Origin: Dehalococcoidia bacterium
GTDB taxonomy: Bacteria; Chloroflexota; Dehalococcoidia; UBA3495
DNA: 24,072 bases
Assembly (NCBI GenBank): GCA_028822675.1
Contig: JAPKDE010000017.1
Span: 1 to 24,072, forward strand
Reading direction: 5' to 3'
The position numbers were made by a program, and so were the translations under genes. The notes under the pieces were generated by a model that saw only the letters and a list, made by a program, of their open reading frames with translations, searched no databases and had not been told where the DNA came from. Each line of letters opens with the position of its first letter. Within the stretch, counting starts at the first letter, position 1. Shown piece by piece: positions 14,906 to 23,212 of the stretch.

Positions 14906-16006
14906 CTAGTTTCCGCTCTCAATGGCCGCCACAATCAGGTCTCCCATCTCAGTGGTGGAGACGTGGGCGTTGCCGGCGGTCACCAAATCAGCGGTACGGA
15001 CGTTAGACTCCAGCACCTTGTCCACGGCTCGCTCAATGGCTGCACCTTCTTCGGTCAGGCCAAGGGAGTACCGGACCAGCAATGCCACACTGAGGATGGA
15101 GCCGGTAGGATTGGCGATACCCTTTCCGGCGATGTCCGGGGCTGTGCCGTGAATCGGCTCGTACAGGCCACCAGAGCGTTGTCCTGCTATCGGCACTCCC
15201 GCCAGGCTGGCTGAGGGCAGCAGACCCATGGAAGCGGCCAGCATGGACGCCTCATCACTGAGGATGTCACCAAAGGTATTCTCAGCCACGATCACATCGT
15301 AACTGGTGGGCTTTTGAATCAACTGCATGGCACAGGCGTCCACCAGCACGTGTTCCAATTCAATGTCGGAGTATTCCTCGCCCAGCCTGGTGGCAACGGC
15401 GCGCCACAGTCGTGAGCATTCCAGCACGTTGGCTTTGTCCACTGAAGCCAGCTTCTTGCGTCGGCCACGGGCCAGTTCAAAACCAACCCGGAGTACCCGC
15501 TCAATCTCGCCTTCGGTATAGCGCATGGTGTCTTCAGCCACGATGCCGTTGGGGGTCTCGCGTCGTCCCCGTGGTTCGGCGTAATAGAGTCCACCGGTCA
15601 ATTCACGCACCACCACCATGTCCACGCCGTCGATGACCTCAGGCTTAAAGACACTGGACTCAGCCAGCCACGGGTAGACCTTAACCGGCCTGATATTGGC
15701 AAACACACCCATGTGGGCGCGCATGTCCAACAGACCCATCTCCGGCCTTACTTTGGCGTCTGGGGAGTCCCATTTGGGGCCGCCCACCGCGCCAAATAGT
15801 ACTGCATCATTGGAATCCAAGAGTGCCCTGGTATCGTCAGTCAGGGGAATTCCGTGCTTATCGATGGAGATTCCGCCGATGTCGCCGTAGCTAAGATTAA
15901 AAGTATGCCCAAACGCGCGGCCAACGGCCTCCAAGGCGCGAACGCCCTGATCGGTCACTTCCGGACCGATGCCGTCGCCACCTAATACGGCGATATTGAA
16001 CTCCAC
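14906..16006 (-). CDS. leuB: 3-isopropylmalate dehydrogenase
   Basis: A 366-residue protein of normal LeuB length. It oxidatively decarboxylates 3-isopropylmalate to 2-ketoisocaproate with NAD+, the third step of leucine synthesis. Motifs: [11 protein letters not shown] at the N-terminus, AVGGPKWD, the RPVKVYPWL and [15 protein letters not shown] substrate-binding region, [15 protein letters not shown], the metal-binding [12 protein letters not shown], and [22 protein letters not shown] with the NAD+-binding loop. GTG start (16004-16006) with a strong AGGAGG ribosome binding site six bases away. No leuA, leuC or leuD is adjacent, so the pathway is scattered. It has a candidate promoter about 90 bp upstream, divergent from the glc operon. 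Confidence 0.97.
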   Translation of the reverse strand: MEFNIAVLGGDGIGPEVTDQGVRALEAVGRAFGHTFNLSYGDIGGISIDKHGIPLTDDTRALLDSNDAVLFGAVGGPKWDSPDAKVRPEMGLLDMRAHMGVFANIRPVKVYPWLAESSVFKPEVIDGVDMVVVRELTGGLYYAEPRGRRETPNGIVAEDTMRYTEGEIERVLRVGFELARGRRKKLASVDKANVLECSRLWRAVATRLGEEYSDIELEHVLVDACAMQLIQKPTSYDVIVAENTFGDILSDEASMLAASMGLLPSASLAGVPIAGQRSGGLYEPIHGTAPDIAGKGIANPTGSILSVALLVRYSLGLTEEGAAIERAVDKVLESNVRTADLVTAGNAHVSTTEMGDLIVAAIESGN

Positions 16007-16098
16007 GTGATTCCTCCTAGATTACTAACACCCGATATGTTTTTGAACTGGGAAAACAGACGCTGAAACTGGAATCGCCCCAGCCTGAATCCCGACCC

Positions 16099-16127
16099 AG
16101 TATACCCATAATCCAGAGGGGCCACAA
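16099..16127 (-). promoter_or_regulatory. Candidate sigma-70 promoter of leuB
   Basis: On the minus strand TTGTGG (16122-16127) and TATACT (16099-16104, 5 of 6 matches) are separated by exactly 17 bp. The predicted start point is about 85 bp before the leuB GTG. No leucine-rich leader peptide or terminator-like attenuator is visible in the leader. On the plus strand TAAAAT at 16168-16173 may be the -10 of the glc operon, but its -35 is poor. Confidence 0.4.
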
Positions 16128-16237
16128 ACGCAACCGCTCCAGCCTGGCAATGACTTCGGTTTTGTTCTAAAATTCCATTGATTCAGCCGTAAATTTTGGC
16201 CCCGGATCTGGATATGGGTAGCAAAAGGATTTCAGGC

Positions 16238-17665
16238 ATGGATTTCAGTCAATTCCTAAAGAGCCTGCAGGGAATCGTTGGCGAGCAAAACGTGGTTTAC
16301 CACGCCGACGATTTGCTGGTCTTTGAATATGATGGTTCGGTGGACCGTCGCCTGCCCGACGCCGTGGTCTTTCCTGGCAACACTCAGGAAGTGAGCCAGG
16401 TTATCGCCCTGGCCTATGACACTGGGGTTCCGGTGGTTGGCCGGGGCACTGGAACCGGCCTTAGCGGCGGCGCAATCTCTCCGCCCGGCGGAATTCAGGT
16501 TGCCTTTACCCGCATGAACACGATCCTGGAAGTGGATACCGAGAACCGCATGGCGCTGGTGGAGCCTGGGGTAATTAACCTGCACCTGGACACTCGCGTC
16601 CGCAAAGACGGCCTGCGCTACGCTCCCGATCCGTCCAGCCAGAAGGCCTGCAGTCTGGGCGGCAACATTGCTGAGAATTCCGGCGGGCCCCACTGCCTGG
16701 CCTACGGCACCACCACCAACCACGTGTTGGGCATGGAGGTTGTGCTGGAAGACGGTTCCATAGTGAACCTGGGCAGCCTGGCCAGAGAGACCGTCGGCTA
16801 CGACCTGCGCGGTGTTTTCACCGGCTCGGAAGGCACATTTGGCATCGCTACCAAAATCGCAGTCAGGCTATTGCCGGTTCCAGAGGCCGTAAAAACATTC
16901 TTGGGCATCTTCCCAGACGTGGAAACCGCCTGTACCGCAGTTTCGGCGGTAATTGAACACGGCATAGTTCCAGCGGCTCTGGAGATGATTGACGCCTTGA
17001 CCATCCAGGCAGTTCAGAATGTCAGCGATGCCGGCTACCCGGACGACGCCGGAGCTGTGCTGCTCATAGAACTGGAAGGCCTGAGCGATGAAGTAGACGA
17101 GATTGGGCGCGAGGTGGAAGCCGCCCTCTGGGACACCGGTGCGACCCTGGTCAAGACCGCTGAAGCTGCCGAAGAACGCCAACAACTCTGGGCGGGCCGA
17201 AATGGCGCATTGGGCGCTTTGGGCAGCATCGCCCCCAACTATTTCTTGGTGGACGGCGTGGTTCCCCGAACCCAACTGGCCAAGGTACTGGGGCGGGTGG
17301 CCGATATTAGCCGAGAATTTGACATACCCATTGCCAATGTCTTCCATGCCGGAGACGGCAACCTCCACCCCTGCCTGCTCTTTGACGAACGCAAAGAGGG
17401 CACGCTACAACGGGTGATGGAGGCTGGGACGGCAGTGTTACAGGTCTGCGTGGATGCCGGTGGCACTCTCACCGGCGAGCACGGCGTGGGCCTGGAGAAG
17501 AAAGAACAGATGCCCCTGGTGTTCTCCGATGACGACATGGCCGCCATGATTTTGGTCCGTGATTCATTTGCTCCGGACAACACTCTAAACCCCGGCAAGA
17601 TTTTCCCGGACGGCATAAAACAGGCCGCCCACGGCCAACGAACATTCCCAGGCATGCCGGTCTAA
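16238..17665 (+). CDS. glcD: Glycolate oxidase subunit GlcD (FAD-linked oxidoreductase)
   Basis: The FAD-binding catalytic subunit of glycolate oxidase, oxidising glycolate (or D-lactate and similar 2-hydroxy acids) to glyoxylate. The PCMH-type FAD domain shows VVGRGTGTGLSGGA, LVEPGVINLHLD, CSLGGNIAENSGGPHCLAYG and FTGSEGTFGIATK. The C-terminal oxidase domain has FHAGDGNLHP and TGEHGVGLEKK. ATG 16238 has AAAAGGA eight bases upstream and fits the usual family N-terminus, giving 475 residues; an in-frame TTG at 16196 would add 14. glcE follows 59 bp downstream and glcF directly after, forming a GlcDEF complex. The family is shared with D-lactate and D-2-hydroxyglutarate dehydrogenases, but the three-gene order favours glycolate. 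Confidence 0.94.
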   Translation: MDFSQFLKSLQGIVGEQNVVYHADDLLVFEYDGSVDRRLPDAVVFPGNTQEVSQVIALAYDTGVPVVGRGTGTGLSGGAISPPGGIQVAFTRMNTILEVDTENRMALVEPGVINLHLDTRVRKDGLRYAPDPSSQKACSLGGNIAENSGGPHCLAYGTTTNHVLGMEVVLEDGSIVNLGSLARETVGYDLRGVFTGSEGTFGIATKIAVRLLPVPEAVKTFLGIFPDVETACTAVSAVIEHGIVPAALEMIDALTIQAVQNVSDAGYPDDAGAVLLIELEGLSDEVDEIGREVEAALWDTGATLVKTAEAAEERQQLWAGRNGALGALGSIAPNYFLVDGVVPRTQLAKVLGRVADISREFDIPIANVFHAGDGNLHPCLLFDERKEGTLQRVMEAGTAVLQVCVDAGGTLTGEHGVGLEKKEQMPLVFSDDDMAAMILVRDSFAPDNTLNPGKIFPDGIKQAAHGQRTFPGMPV

Positions 17666-17724
17666 CCGGCTTTTATCAAAGAGGCAACCCGGCATACAGG
17701 CACGCGGTCACACAGGAGTTTTTA

Positions 17725-19095
17725 TTGGAGTCTTCCCTTAGCGACCGGCTGGCAGGCCTTTTAGGCGGCAGCGTGATATTACCCGTTGGCGACATTGAGA
17801 TCGACGAAGTAACACCGCAAGCCGTGGTGCGCCCGATGGATCGACTCCAAATATCCGAGTTGCTGCTCTGGGCATCGTCAGAGCATCTGAGCGTACTGCC
17901 CAGGGGCGGCGGCACCCGGTCAGGACTAGGCAACGTTCCGAGAAAAGCCGATGTGATTTTGGACCTTGGCGCGTTTGACCAATTGATCGACTACCAACCC
18001 GCCGATATGACCGCCACTGTGGAAGCCGGCATGACCCTGGCAACCCTCCAAGAAAGACTGGCACCGGGCGGCGAATTCGTCCCCGTCGAGTCAGCGCAGC
18101 ACGGTCGTTCCACCGTTGGTGGCGTTCTAGCCGTTGGCGCTGGAGGCCCGTTGTCCCACTCTTACGGCCTGCCCAGGGAATGGCTCATTGGTATGAGCGT
18201 CATGGGCACCAACGGGGTGTCCACCAAGTCTGGCGGCAAGGTGGTCAAAAACGTGACCGGTTACGACCTGAATAAGCTCTACACTGGCTCCTTGGGCACC
18301 CTTGGCGTAATCGTTGAAGCCACATTCAAACTGCTGCCAGTCGATCCGCAAAGCGGGATGTTGCTGGCGTCGTTCCCAACCCTGTCCGACTCGTTATCGG
18401 CCGGCAGAAAGCTGCTCCATTCGTCGGTCTCGCCCATGGGCTGCCACAGCGTCACAGCCGGAGTTTCACGAAAACTGCAAGACTCCACTCAGGCCGCGTC
18501 CCAAGACCTGGGATTAGGCGATGAAGATACCGCCCTGTTCTTTGCCTTTTACTCCGGACGTTCCCAGGCCACCCGACGCCGGTTGGAGGAAGCCGCCGCC
18601 ATACTGCTGGCCGAAGGAGCAAATGCTGTGCAGCGTATCGAAGGCCCAGCCGCCAAGGGATTGTTGCGCTGGATCACTGACGCGCCGCCCCAGATCAGCG
18701 ATGATGCTGCGCTGGTGATGAAAGTATCGGTACAATCTAAGTCTTCAGCCAGGACTTCAGCCGAATGCAATGACATTGTCTTGTTTGGCGAAAAGCCGGA
18801 GCAGATGGCCGACCCTGGGTTTGGGACCATCAGACTCTTCTGGCCCAAGTACGGCGACATCCAATCCACCCACTCCATGGAGCCACGACCGATAATTGAC
18901 GCGATACAGCAGGTGCGACAGGTGGTTGCACGTTACGAAGGTTCGGCGATAGTGGAACAATGCCCAATCACGACCAAGACTCAGATTGAGGTGTGGGGAG
19001 ATTACCCAGACAGCTTGGCGATAATGCAGAGCATTAAAAACCGGTTTGACCCCAACGGGATCCTCAACCCCGGTCGGTTCCTGGGAGGTATCTAG
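17725..19095 (+). CDS. glcE: Glycolate oxidase subunit GlcE (FAD-binding)
   Basis: A 456-residue second FAD-binding subunit, related to GlcD but lacking its GEHGVG signature. PCMH-type features include VLPRGGGTRSGLG, ATVEAGMTLATLQERLAPGG, STVGGVLAVGAGGPLSHSYG and the late loop KVVKNVTGYDLNKLYTGSLG with GTLGVIVEATFKL. The protein ends DPNGILNPGRFLGGI, typical of the family. It is longer than E. coli GlcE (about 350 residues), the extra length lying in the C-terminal half. TTG start (17725) with AGGAG seven bases upstream. Its stop is one base before the glcF start codon, so the two are translationally coupled. Confidence 0.93.
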   Translation: MESSLSDRLAGLLGGSVILPVGDIEIDEVTPQAVVRPMDRLQISELLLWASSEHLSVLPRGGGTRSGLGNVPRKADVILDLGAFDQLIDYQPADMTATVEAGMTLATLQERLAPGGEFVPVESAQHGRSTVGGVLAVGAGGPLSHSYGLPREWLIGMSVMGTNGVSTKSGGKVVKNVTGYDLNKLYTGSLGTLGVIVEATFKLLPVDPQSGMLLASFPTLSDSLSAGRKLLHSSVSPMGCHSVTAGVSRKLQDSTQAASQDLGLGDEDTALFFAFYSGRSQATRRRLEEAAAILLAEGANAVQRIEGPAAKGLLRWITDAPPQISDDAALVMKVSVQSKSSARTSAECNDIVLFGEKPEQMADPGFGTIRLFWPKYGDIQSTHSMEPRPIIDAIQQVRQVVARYEGSAIVEQCPITTKTQIEVWGDYPDSLAIMQSIKNRFDPNGILNPGRFLGGI

Positions 19096-19096
19096 G

Positions 19097-20419
19097 ATGG
19101 CCGAACCAATCACTCTATTGGCCGGTGGATTGCCTGGTGGTTTCACTGGCCCCGACGCCCCGTCCGAAGCCGATCTCTACCGCTGCGTCCACTGCGGCCT
19201 CTGCCTTAGCTCCTGCCCCACTTACGTGGAAACGGCGCTGGAGATGGAGTCGCCTAGGGGCCGTATCGCCCTGATGAAGGCCGTGAATGAAGGCCGCGTA
19301 GAGATTACACCCAGAATCGTGTCCCACTGGGAGGCCTGCCTCCAGTGCCGCGCCTGCGAGGCAGTTTGCCCATCTGGCGTGCCCTACGGCCGCATCATGG
19401 AACGCACCCGCGCCCAGGTGAAAAACGCCGGTCTGCAGTCAAAAGAACTTAAACGGTTCAGCAAGTTCTTCCTAAATTCCGCACTGCCGCATCCGGGCAA
19501 ACTGAGACTCGGTGCCCATCTGATCCGCATTTACCAGCGGTTGGGACTGCAGAAGCTACTCCGGCAGTCCCACTTGCTGCACCTGGTACCAGGCGGAATT
19601 GCCGAGCTAGAATCCCAACTGCCGCCCCTAAGCAAGAAATTCTTTGTGCCGTCAGACACGGTCCACAAGGCGCAGGGCGAGAAGAAGATGACCGTGGCGC
19701 TGCTATCCGGCTGTGTCATGCCGCTGATGCAAGGCCCGACCATGGAGGCAACCGTCCGCGTGCTGACTCGCAACGGCTGCGATGTAATCGTGCCCCAAGG
19801 CCAGGGGTGTTGCGGCGCGTTGAACGCCCACGCCGGCGACATTTCCAACAGCCGGGCCATGGCCCGCACCAACATCGACTCGCTGATGGCCGCTGGAGTA
19901 GAACGCATCATCACGTCGTCGGCCGGCTGCGGCTCGAGCATGAAAGAGTATTCCGATCTGCTGAAGGACGACGCAGAATATCGGGAGAAATCGGCCCGGT
20001 TCAGCGAAATGACCTCAGATGTGACAGAGTTCTTGGTCAGCCTGCCGTTTCAGGCTCCAACGTCTACCATCACCCGCAAGATCACCTACCAGGACCCGTG
20101 TCACTTGGCCCACGCCCAGCGAATCACGGCTGCGCCGCGCCTAATCTTGAACTCCATCCCCGGCCTTGAATTAATCGAAATGGAGAACTCCAGCCTCTGC
20201 TGTGGTGGGGCTGGTATCTACTCATCGACCCAACCCGCCCTCTCCAAGCGGCTGCTCAGCCGGAAGATGGACAGCATCGAAGAAACCGGCGTCAGCGAAG
20301 TTATCACCGCCAACCCCGGCTGCATGCTGCAGGTGGAACAAGGCTTCAAAGCCAAGGGCAAAAGCGGCAAAGTCCGCCACGTAGTGGACATCCTAGATGA
20401 GGCCTACGCGCTGGAGTAA
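19097..20419 (+). CDS. glcF: Glycolate oxidase iron-sulfur subunit GlcF
   Basis: A 440-residue electron-transfer subunit. Two [4Fe-4S] motifs, CVHCGLCLSSCP (C30, 33, 36, 40) and CLQCRACEAVCP (C81, 84, 87, 91), are followed by two CCG domains: GQGCCGALNAHAGD and the pair DPCHLAHAQR / SSLCCGGAGIYS. This is the full GlcF layout and passes electrons from GlcD/GlcE flavins to a quinone or other acceptor at the membrane. ATG 19097 with GGAGG eight bases upstream is the natural start, one base after the glcE stop; a longer reading from 19046 would run inside glcE and is not needed. A strong terminator lies about 490 bp downstream. Confidence 0.95.
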   Translation: MAEPITLLAGGLPGGFTGPDAPSEADLYRCVHCGLCLSSCPTYVETALEMESPRGRIALMKAVNEGRVEITPRIVSHWEACLQCRACEAVCPSGVPYGRIMERTRAQVKNAGLQSKELKRFSKFFLNSALPHPGKLRLGAHLIRIYQRLGLQKLLRQSHLLHLVPGGIAELESQLPPLSKKFFVPSDTVHKAQGEKKMTVALLSGCVMPLMQGPTMEATVRVLTRNGCDVIVPQGQGCCGALNAHAGDISNSRAMARTNIDSLMAAGVERIITSSAGCGSSMKEYSDLLKDDAEYREKSARFSEMTSDVTEFLVSLPFQAPTSTITRKITYQDPCHLAHAQRITAAPRLILNSIPGLELIEMENSSLCCGGAGIYSSTQPALSKRLLSRKMDSIEETGVSEVITANPGCMLQVEQGFKAKGKSGKVRHVVDILDEAYALE

Positions 20420-20908
20420 GGGTTCCTCAAGTAGATGGCTTGAGCGAGTGACTGGCCAACACCTCAAGTATGGCAAACATCATGGTGCAGTGGATTCCTG
20501 CCTTCCCAGGAAAGACGAAGCGGCTACGGCCAGGCAGCTAGGTCGGCACAACTGTAGGGGCGGGTTTCTAACCCACCCTGGCACAGGTAGGCCAAATCCC
20601 ACCAGGGCTAACCACGGTAGGCGCAGGGTATCTGGTGGCTATAGTTAGATGACCTCAGACAAACAGGGCAGGTTCGAAATCTTCCCCTACGCCAACCTTC
20701 ATCTGCCAACCAACCCATCCCAGCACGGTGTCCTTTCTCGGAAGGACGAACCACGCGTTCTGAATAAGTGATTGGTTGGACATCAGCGAGTCCTTCGACG
20801 ATCTCCGATAAATCAAGACTCTCGACCTTGGTCGGAGCTCCAGATGAGCAGGAACGATGTGATGGTCGGACCAAAATCTTAGAGCCTAAATCATCCAATA
20901 TTTGTCTG
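20420..20908. repeat. Gene-free mosaic of degenerate intergenic repeats
   Basis: No coding sequence is convincing in these 489 bases. Several imperfect hairpin elements follow each other: TTCCTG/CAGGAA (20495-20512), GGGCGGGTT/AACCCACCC with one mismatch (20558-20578), CCACCAG/CTGGTGG (20599-20605 and 20632-20638), and a segment 20816-20840 matching 102-126 at 23 of 25 bases. The motifs (TGGATTCCTGCCTTCCCAGG, GTAGGGGCGGGTTT, TCCTTCGAC) resemble decayed copies of dispersed intergenic repeats I associate with Chloroflexota genomes. The identity as genome-wide repeats is inference; the internal symmetries and the match to copy A are direct observations. Confidence 0.6.
20816..20840. repeat. Degenerate intergenic repeat, copy B
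   Basis: Matches 102-126 at 23 of 25 bases in the same orientation, with looser similarity continuing to about 20870 (ATGAGC, GGTCGGA). Both copies are in intergenic DNA, about 20.7 kb apart. Confidence 0.6.
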
Positions 20909-20953
20909 GAAACAAAAAAGAGGCGGGGATTTCTCCTCGCCTCTTTTTGTTTC
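20909..20953. terminator. Strong bidirectional intrinsic terminator
   Basis: Arms GAAACAAAAAAGAGGCG (20909-20925) and CGCCTCTTTTTGTTTC (20938-20953) pair almost perfectly with one bulged A, closing on a 12-base loop that can pair further. The A-run on one side and T-run on the other give a U-tract in both directions, so it can end both the glcDEF transcript (plus) and the aminotransferase transcript (minus, stop at 20981-20983). Confidence 0.9.
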
Positions 20954-20980
20954 TGACTGGTTTAAAGGCCGCTTGGCGGC

Positions 20981-22174
20981 TTACTCGTCGAAGGTTGCTA
21001 TGGCCCGCTGGGCTGCTGATAGGCTGGCGCCAAAGGCCACTTCGTAGCCTTCTTTGGAGAGGATGGTTTCCAGTGCCGACAGCACCGCGAAGACGTTGCG
21101 TTCGCGGGCCGACTCTCCCATAAGTCCGACACGCCAGGCTTTACCGGCAAACTCGCCCAACCCGCCACCAATCTCAATTTCGTAGTCATTGAGCAGTGTG
21201 CGGCGTACCTTGCCGTCGTCGATCCCTTCAGGGATGGACACGGTGGTCAGGGGGTTTAGCCGATGCCCTTCCTCAGCCAACAGGGTCAATCCCAGAGCTT
21301 CTGCTCCGGCCCGGAAACCGGCTGCCACTCTGGCGTGCCGCTGGATCCGGTTGTCTAGACCTTCTTCCATCATCATGCGCAGGGATTCCCGCAGCGCGTA
21401 GGTCATGTTGATGGGCGAAGTGTGGTGGTAGGCCCGGGTCTGGTTCCAGTAGGCCTCCAAATCTTTCAGGTTAAAGTAGAAGCTCTGCACCTTGGTCGGG
21501 CGCTTCACTACCACGTCCATAGCTGCAGGACTCAGGCTGATGGGGGCCAGTCCGGGAGGCGCGCCCAAGCACTTCTGGGTCGCGCTGTAGCAAATATCGA
21601 TACCCCAATCGTCCATCCGCATCTCGTGGCCGCCAAGGGAGGTTACGGCATCCACGATTGTCAGAGCTCCGAATTCGTGCACGATCTCTACCAATTCTTT
21701 GACTTCGCTCAGCACGCCGGTGGACGTCTCAGCATGGACCATGCCCACGGCTTTGAGTCCAGGGAGTTTCTTGAGTTCATCGCGGAGGGCCTGGGGATCT
21801 ACTGCTTTGCCCCAAGGCGTGTCAAACAAGTGGACAGTGGCGCCGCAGCGCTCGGCTATGTCGGCCAGGCGGATGCCAAAGTAGCCGTTGCGGCAGATGA
21901 GAACCTCATCTCCCGGCTCGATAATGTTGGCGCAGGCAGTTTCCATTGCGCCAGTGCCGGTGGATGAGATGGGCACCGTCATCTTGTTTTCGGTGTTAAA
22001 GACCATACGCAGCATGTCGCAAACATCGTCCATCACCTGGAAGAATGCCGGGTCGAGGTGACCCATCACCGGACTTGCCATTGCCGCCAGCACCCGAGGG
22101 TGTACGGTGCTTGGTCCGGGTCCCAATAGCACCTTTTGGGGTACGCTTAATTCGTTCATGTAGGAGCTAGTCAA
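20981..22174 (-). CDS. Class V aminotransferase, alanine-glyoxylate / serine-glyoxylate type
   Basis: A 397-residue PLP enzyme of the alanine-glyoxylate aminotransferase family. LLGPGPSTVHPRVLAAM at the N-terminus, STGTGAMETACANI (PLP phosphate loop), HAETSTGVL, VDAVTSLGG (D175, PLP pyridine contact) and YSATQKCLGAPPG with the Schiff-base lysine K201 are all present; the C-terminal GGGLGEFAGKAWRVGLMG is also typical. It would transfer an amino group from alanine or serine to glyoxylate, making glycine. It faces the glyoxylate-producing glcDEF operon and shares its terminator, which supports this role. The start is TTG 22174 (AGAGG nine bases upstream) or ATG 22159. The donor (alanine or serine) is undecided. 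Confidence 0.93.
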   Translation of the reverse strand: MTSSYMNELSVPQKVLLGPGPSTVHPRVLAAMASPVMGHLDPAFFQVMDDVCDMLRMVFNTENKMTVPISSTGTGAMETACANIIEPGDEVLICRNGYFGIRLADIAERCGATVHLFDTPWGKAVDPQALRDELKKLPGLKAVGMVHAETSTGVLSEVKELVEIVHEFGALTIVDAVTSLGGHEMRMDDWGIDICYSATQKCLGAPPGLAPISLSPAAMDVVVKRPTKVQSFYFNLKDLEAYWNQTRAYHHTSPINMTYALRESLRMMMEEGLDNRIQRHARVAAGFRAGAEALGLTLLAEEGHRLNPLTTVSIPEGIDDGKVRRTLLNDYEIEIGGGLGEFAGKAWRVGLMGESARERNVFAVLSALETILSKEGYEVAFGASLSAAQRAIATFDE

Positions 22175-22250
22175 ATTCGATGACCTCTGGTCACTTGGAC
22201 CTTGTGTTTTTATCTAGATTTGGACCGCCACTGGCCCTGTTTAACTCGGT

Positions 22251-23048
22251 TTAAAGAACTGCCGATGCGCCGCCATCAAGGTTTACCGCTATGCCAGTCA
22301 GGTAACTGGCGCGAGCGGATGCCAAGAAGGTGATGACATCACCGGCTTCTTCAGGCTCTGCCACGCGACCAATGGGCACCGAACGGGCCTGGGCCAGTTC
22401 CGAGTAGAAAGTGTCTAGAGACAAGTTCGGTTCTTTCTCAATACGAGCGTCGAACCGGCGCTGGTGCTGGCCACTCTTGACCAGGCCGATGCAGACGGTA
22501 GTTACCAGGATGTTCTCTTTAGCCAGGTCCTTGGAAAGGCCCTTGGTGATGGCGATGCCGGCCGCACGGGAAATAGAGGTGGGCATGGAGGAGGGGCCAG
22601 GAGTTCGGCCACCCAGGTTGGTAACGTTGATAATTCGTCCGCCGCCGACCTTGCGCATCTCAGTAATTGACTCCTGCATCAGGCGGACCGCAGCCCAGAC
22701 CTTCAGCTCAAAGTCGCCCTGCCAGTCCTCTTGGCTCACGTCTACAAAGGGCTTGGCCATGGATGAACCGGCGTTGTTGACGATGATGTCCACGCGGCCA
22801 AAATTGTCCACTGCGGTTTTAATCATCGTCTGGGCAGCACCGTCCGAAGTGATGTCCAAAGCCAGAGGAACTACCGAGCCCTCTGTCGCTGTTTTAATAT
22901 CTTGTACTGCCTGGTCCAGCACCTCTTGACGGCGGGCCACAATGACAACATTGGCGCCCTCTTTGGCCATGCTCAGCGCTGCCGCTTTGCCTATTCCATC
23001 ACTACCACCGGTGATGATTGCAACTTTGCCCTCTAGTCCCATGTCCAT
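22251..23048 (-). CDS. Atypical short-chain dehydrogenase/reductase lacking the Ser-Tyr-Lys triad
   Basis: A 265-residue SDR fold. The NAD(P)-binding motif TGGSDGIG (13-20), the VARR segment after beta-2, and NNAG (91-94) are intact, and the C-terminus ends YLTGIAVNLDGGAS as in classical SDRs. The active site is not classical: the expected YxxxK is T157-SIS-R161 (in SMPTSISRAAG), and the position 13 residues before it, usually serine, is N144 (INVTNLGG). Redox catalysis by the normal mechanism is unlikely unless other residues substitute. ATG start with GGAGAT ribosome binding site. It lies between trpB and the aminotransferase gene on the same strand (76 bp before the latter). Fold assignment is certain; activity and substrate are unknown. 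Confidence 0.9.
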   Translation of the reverse strand: MDMGLEGKVAIITGGSDGIGKAAALSMAKEGANVVIVARRQEVLDQAVQDIKTATEGSVVPLALDITSDGAAQTMIKTAVDNFGRVDIIVNNAGSSMAKPFVDVSQEDWQGDFELKVWAAVRLMQESITEMRKVGGGRIINVTNLGGRTPGPSSMPTSISRAAGIAITKGLSKDLAKENILVTTVCIGLVKSGQHQRRFDARIEKEPNLSLDTFYSELAQARSVPIGRVAEPEEAGDVITFLASARASYLTGIAVNLDGGASAVL

Positions 23049-23096
23049 AGTGATATCTCCTGCTAATTTAACGAAAAGTTAAGCTAAACATAACCA

Positions 23097-23106
23097 GAGT
23101 GCACTC
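23097..23106. promoter_or_regulatory. 10-bp perfect palindrome in the SDR leader
   Basis: GAGTGCACTC is a perfect palindrome lying about 20-30 bases downstream of the predicted transcription start of the SDR gene. That is a plausible operator position for a dimeric repressor, but a 10-bp palindrome can also occur by chance. A second symmetric element, TTAAC-N5-GTTAA, is at 23068-23082. Confidence 0.25.
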
Positions 23107-23133
23107 AGACATGGCTCTGGCGAATCGGCAGTA

Positions 23134-23142
23134 ATTGTAGCA
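23134..23142 (-). promoter_or_regulatory. Candidate extended -10 promoter of the SDR gene
   Basis: On the minus strand TGCTACAAT (TGn plus TACAAT, 5 of 6 matches) lies about 90 bp before the SDR ATG, in the 164-bp gap after trpB. A CTGACA-like -35 occurs but only 13 bp upstream. The arrangement is very like the candidate metF promoter (TGCTATGAT). Confidence 0.4.
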
Positions 23143-23212
23143 CAAGGTTTTATGTCAGCTTACGTCTGGCCTAGCTTCGGGGATGAACCCTAAAACCGGC
23201 CAAGTTACCAGC

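Noticed and set aside
20397..20956. Small open frames between glcF and the aminotransferase gene
   Set aside because: They run through repeat remnants and the terminator, lack ribosome binding sites and show no protein-like composition.
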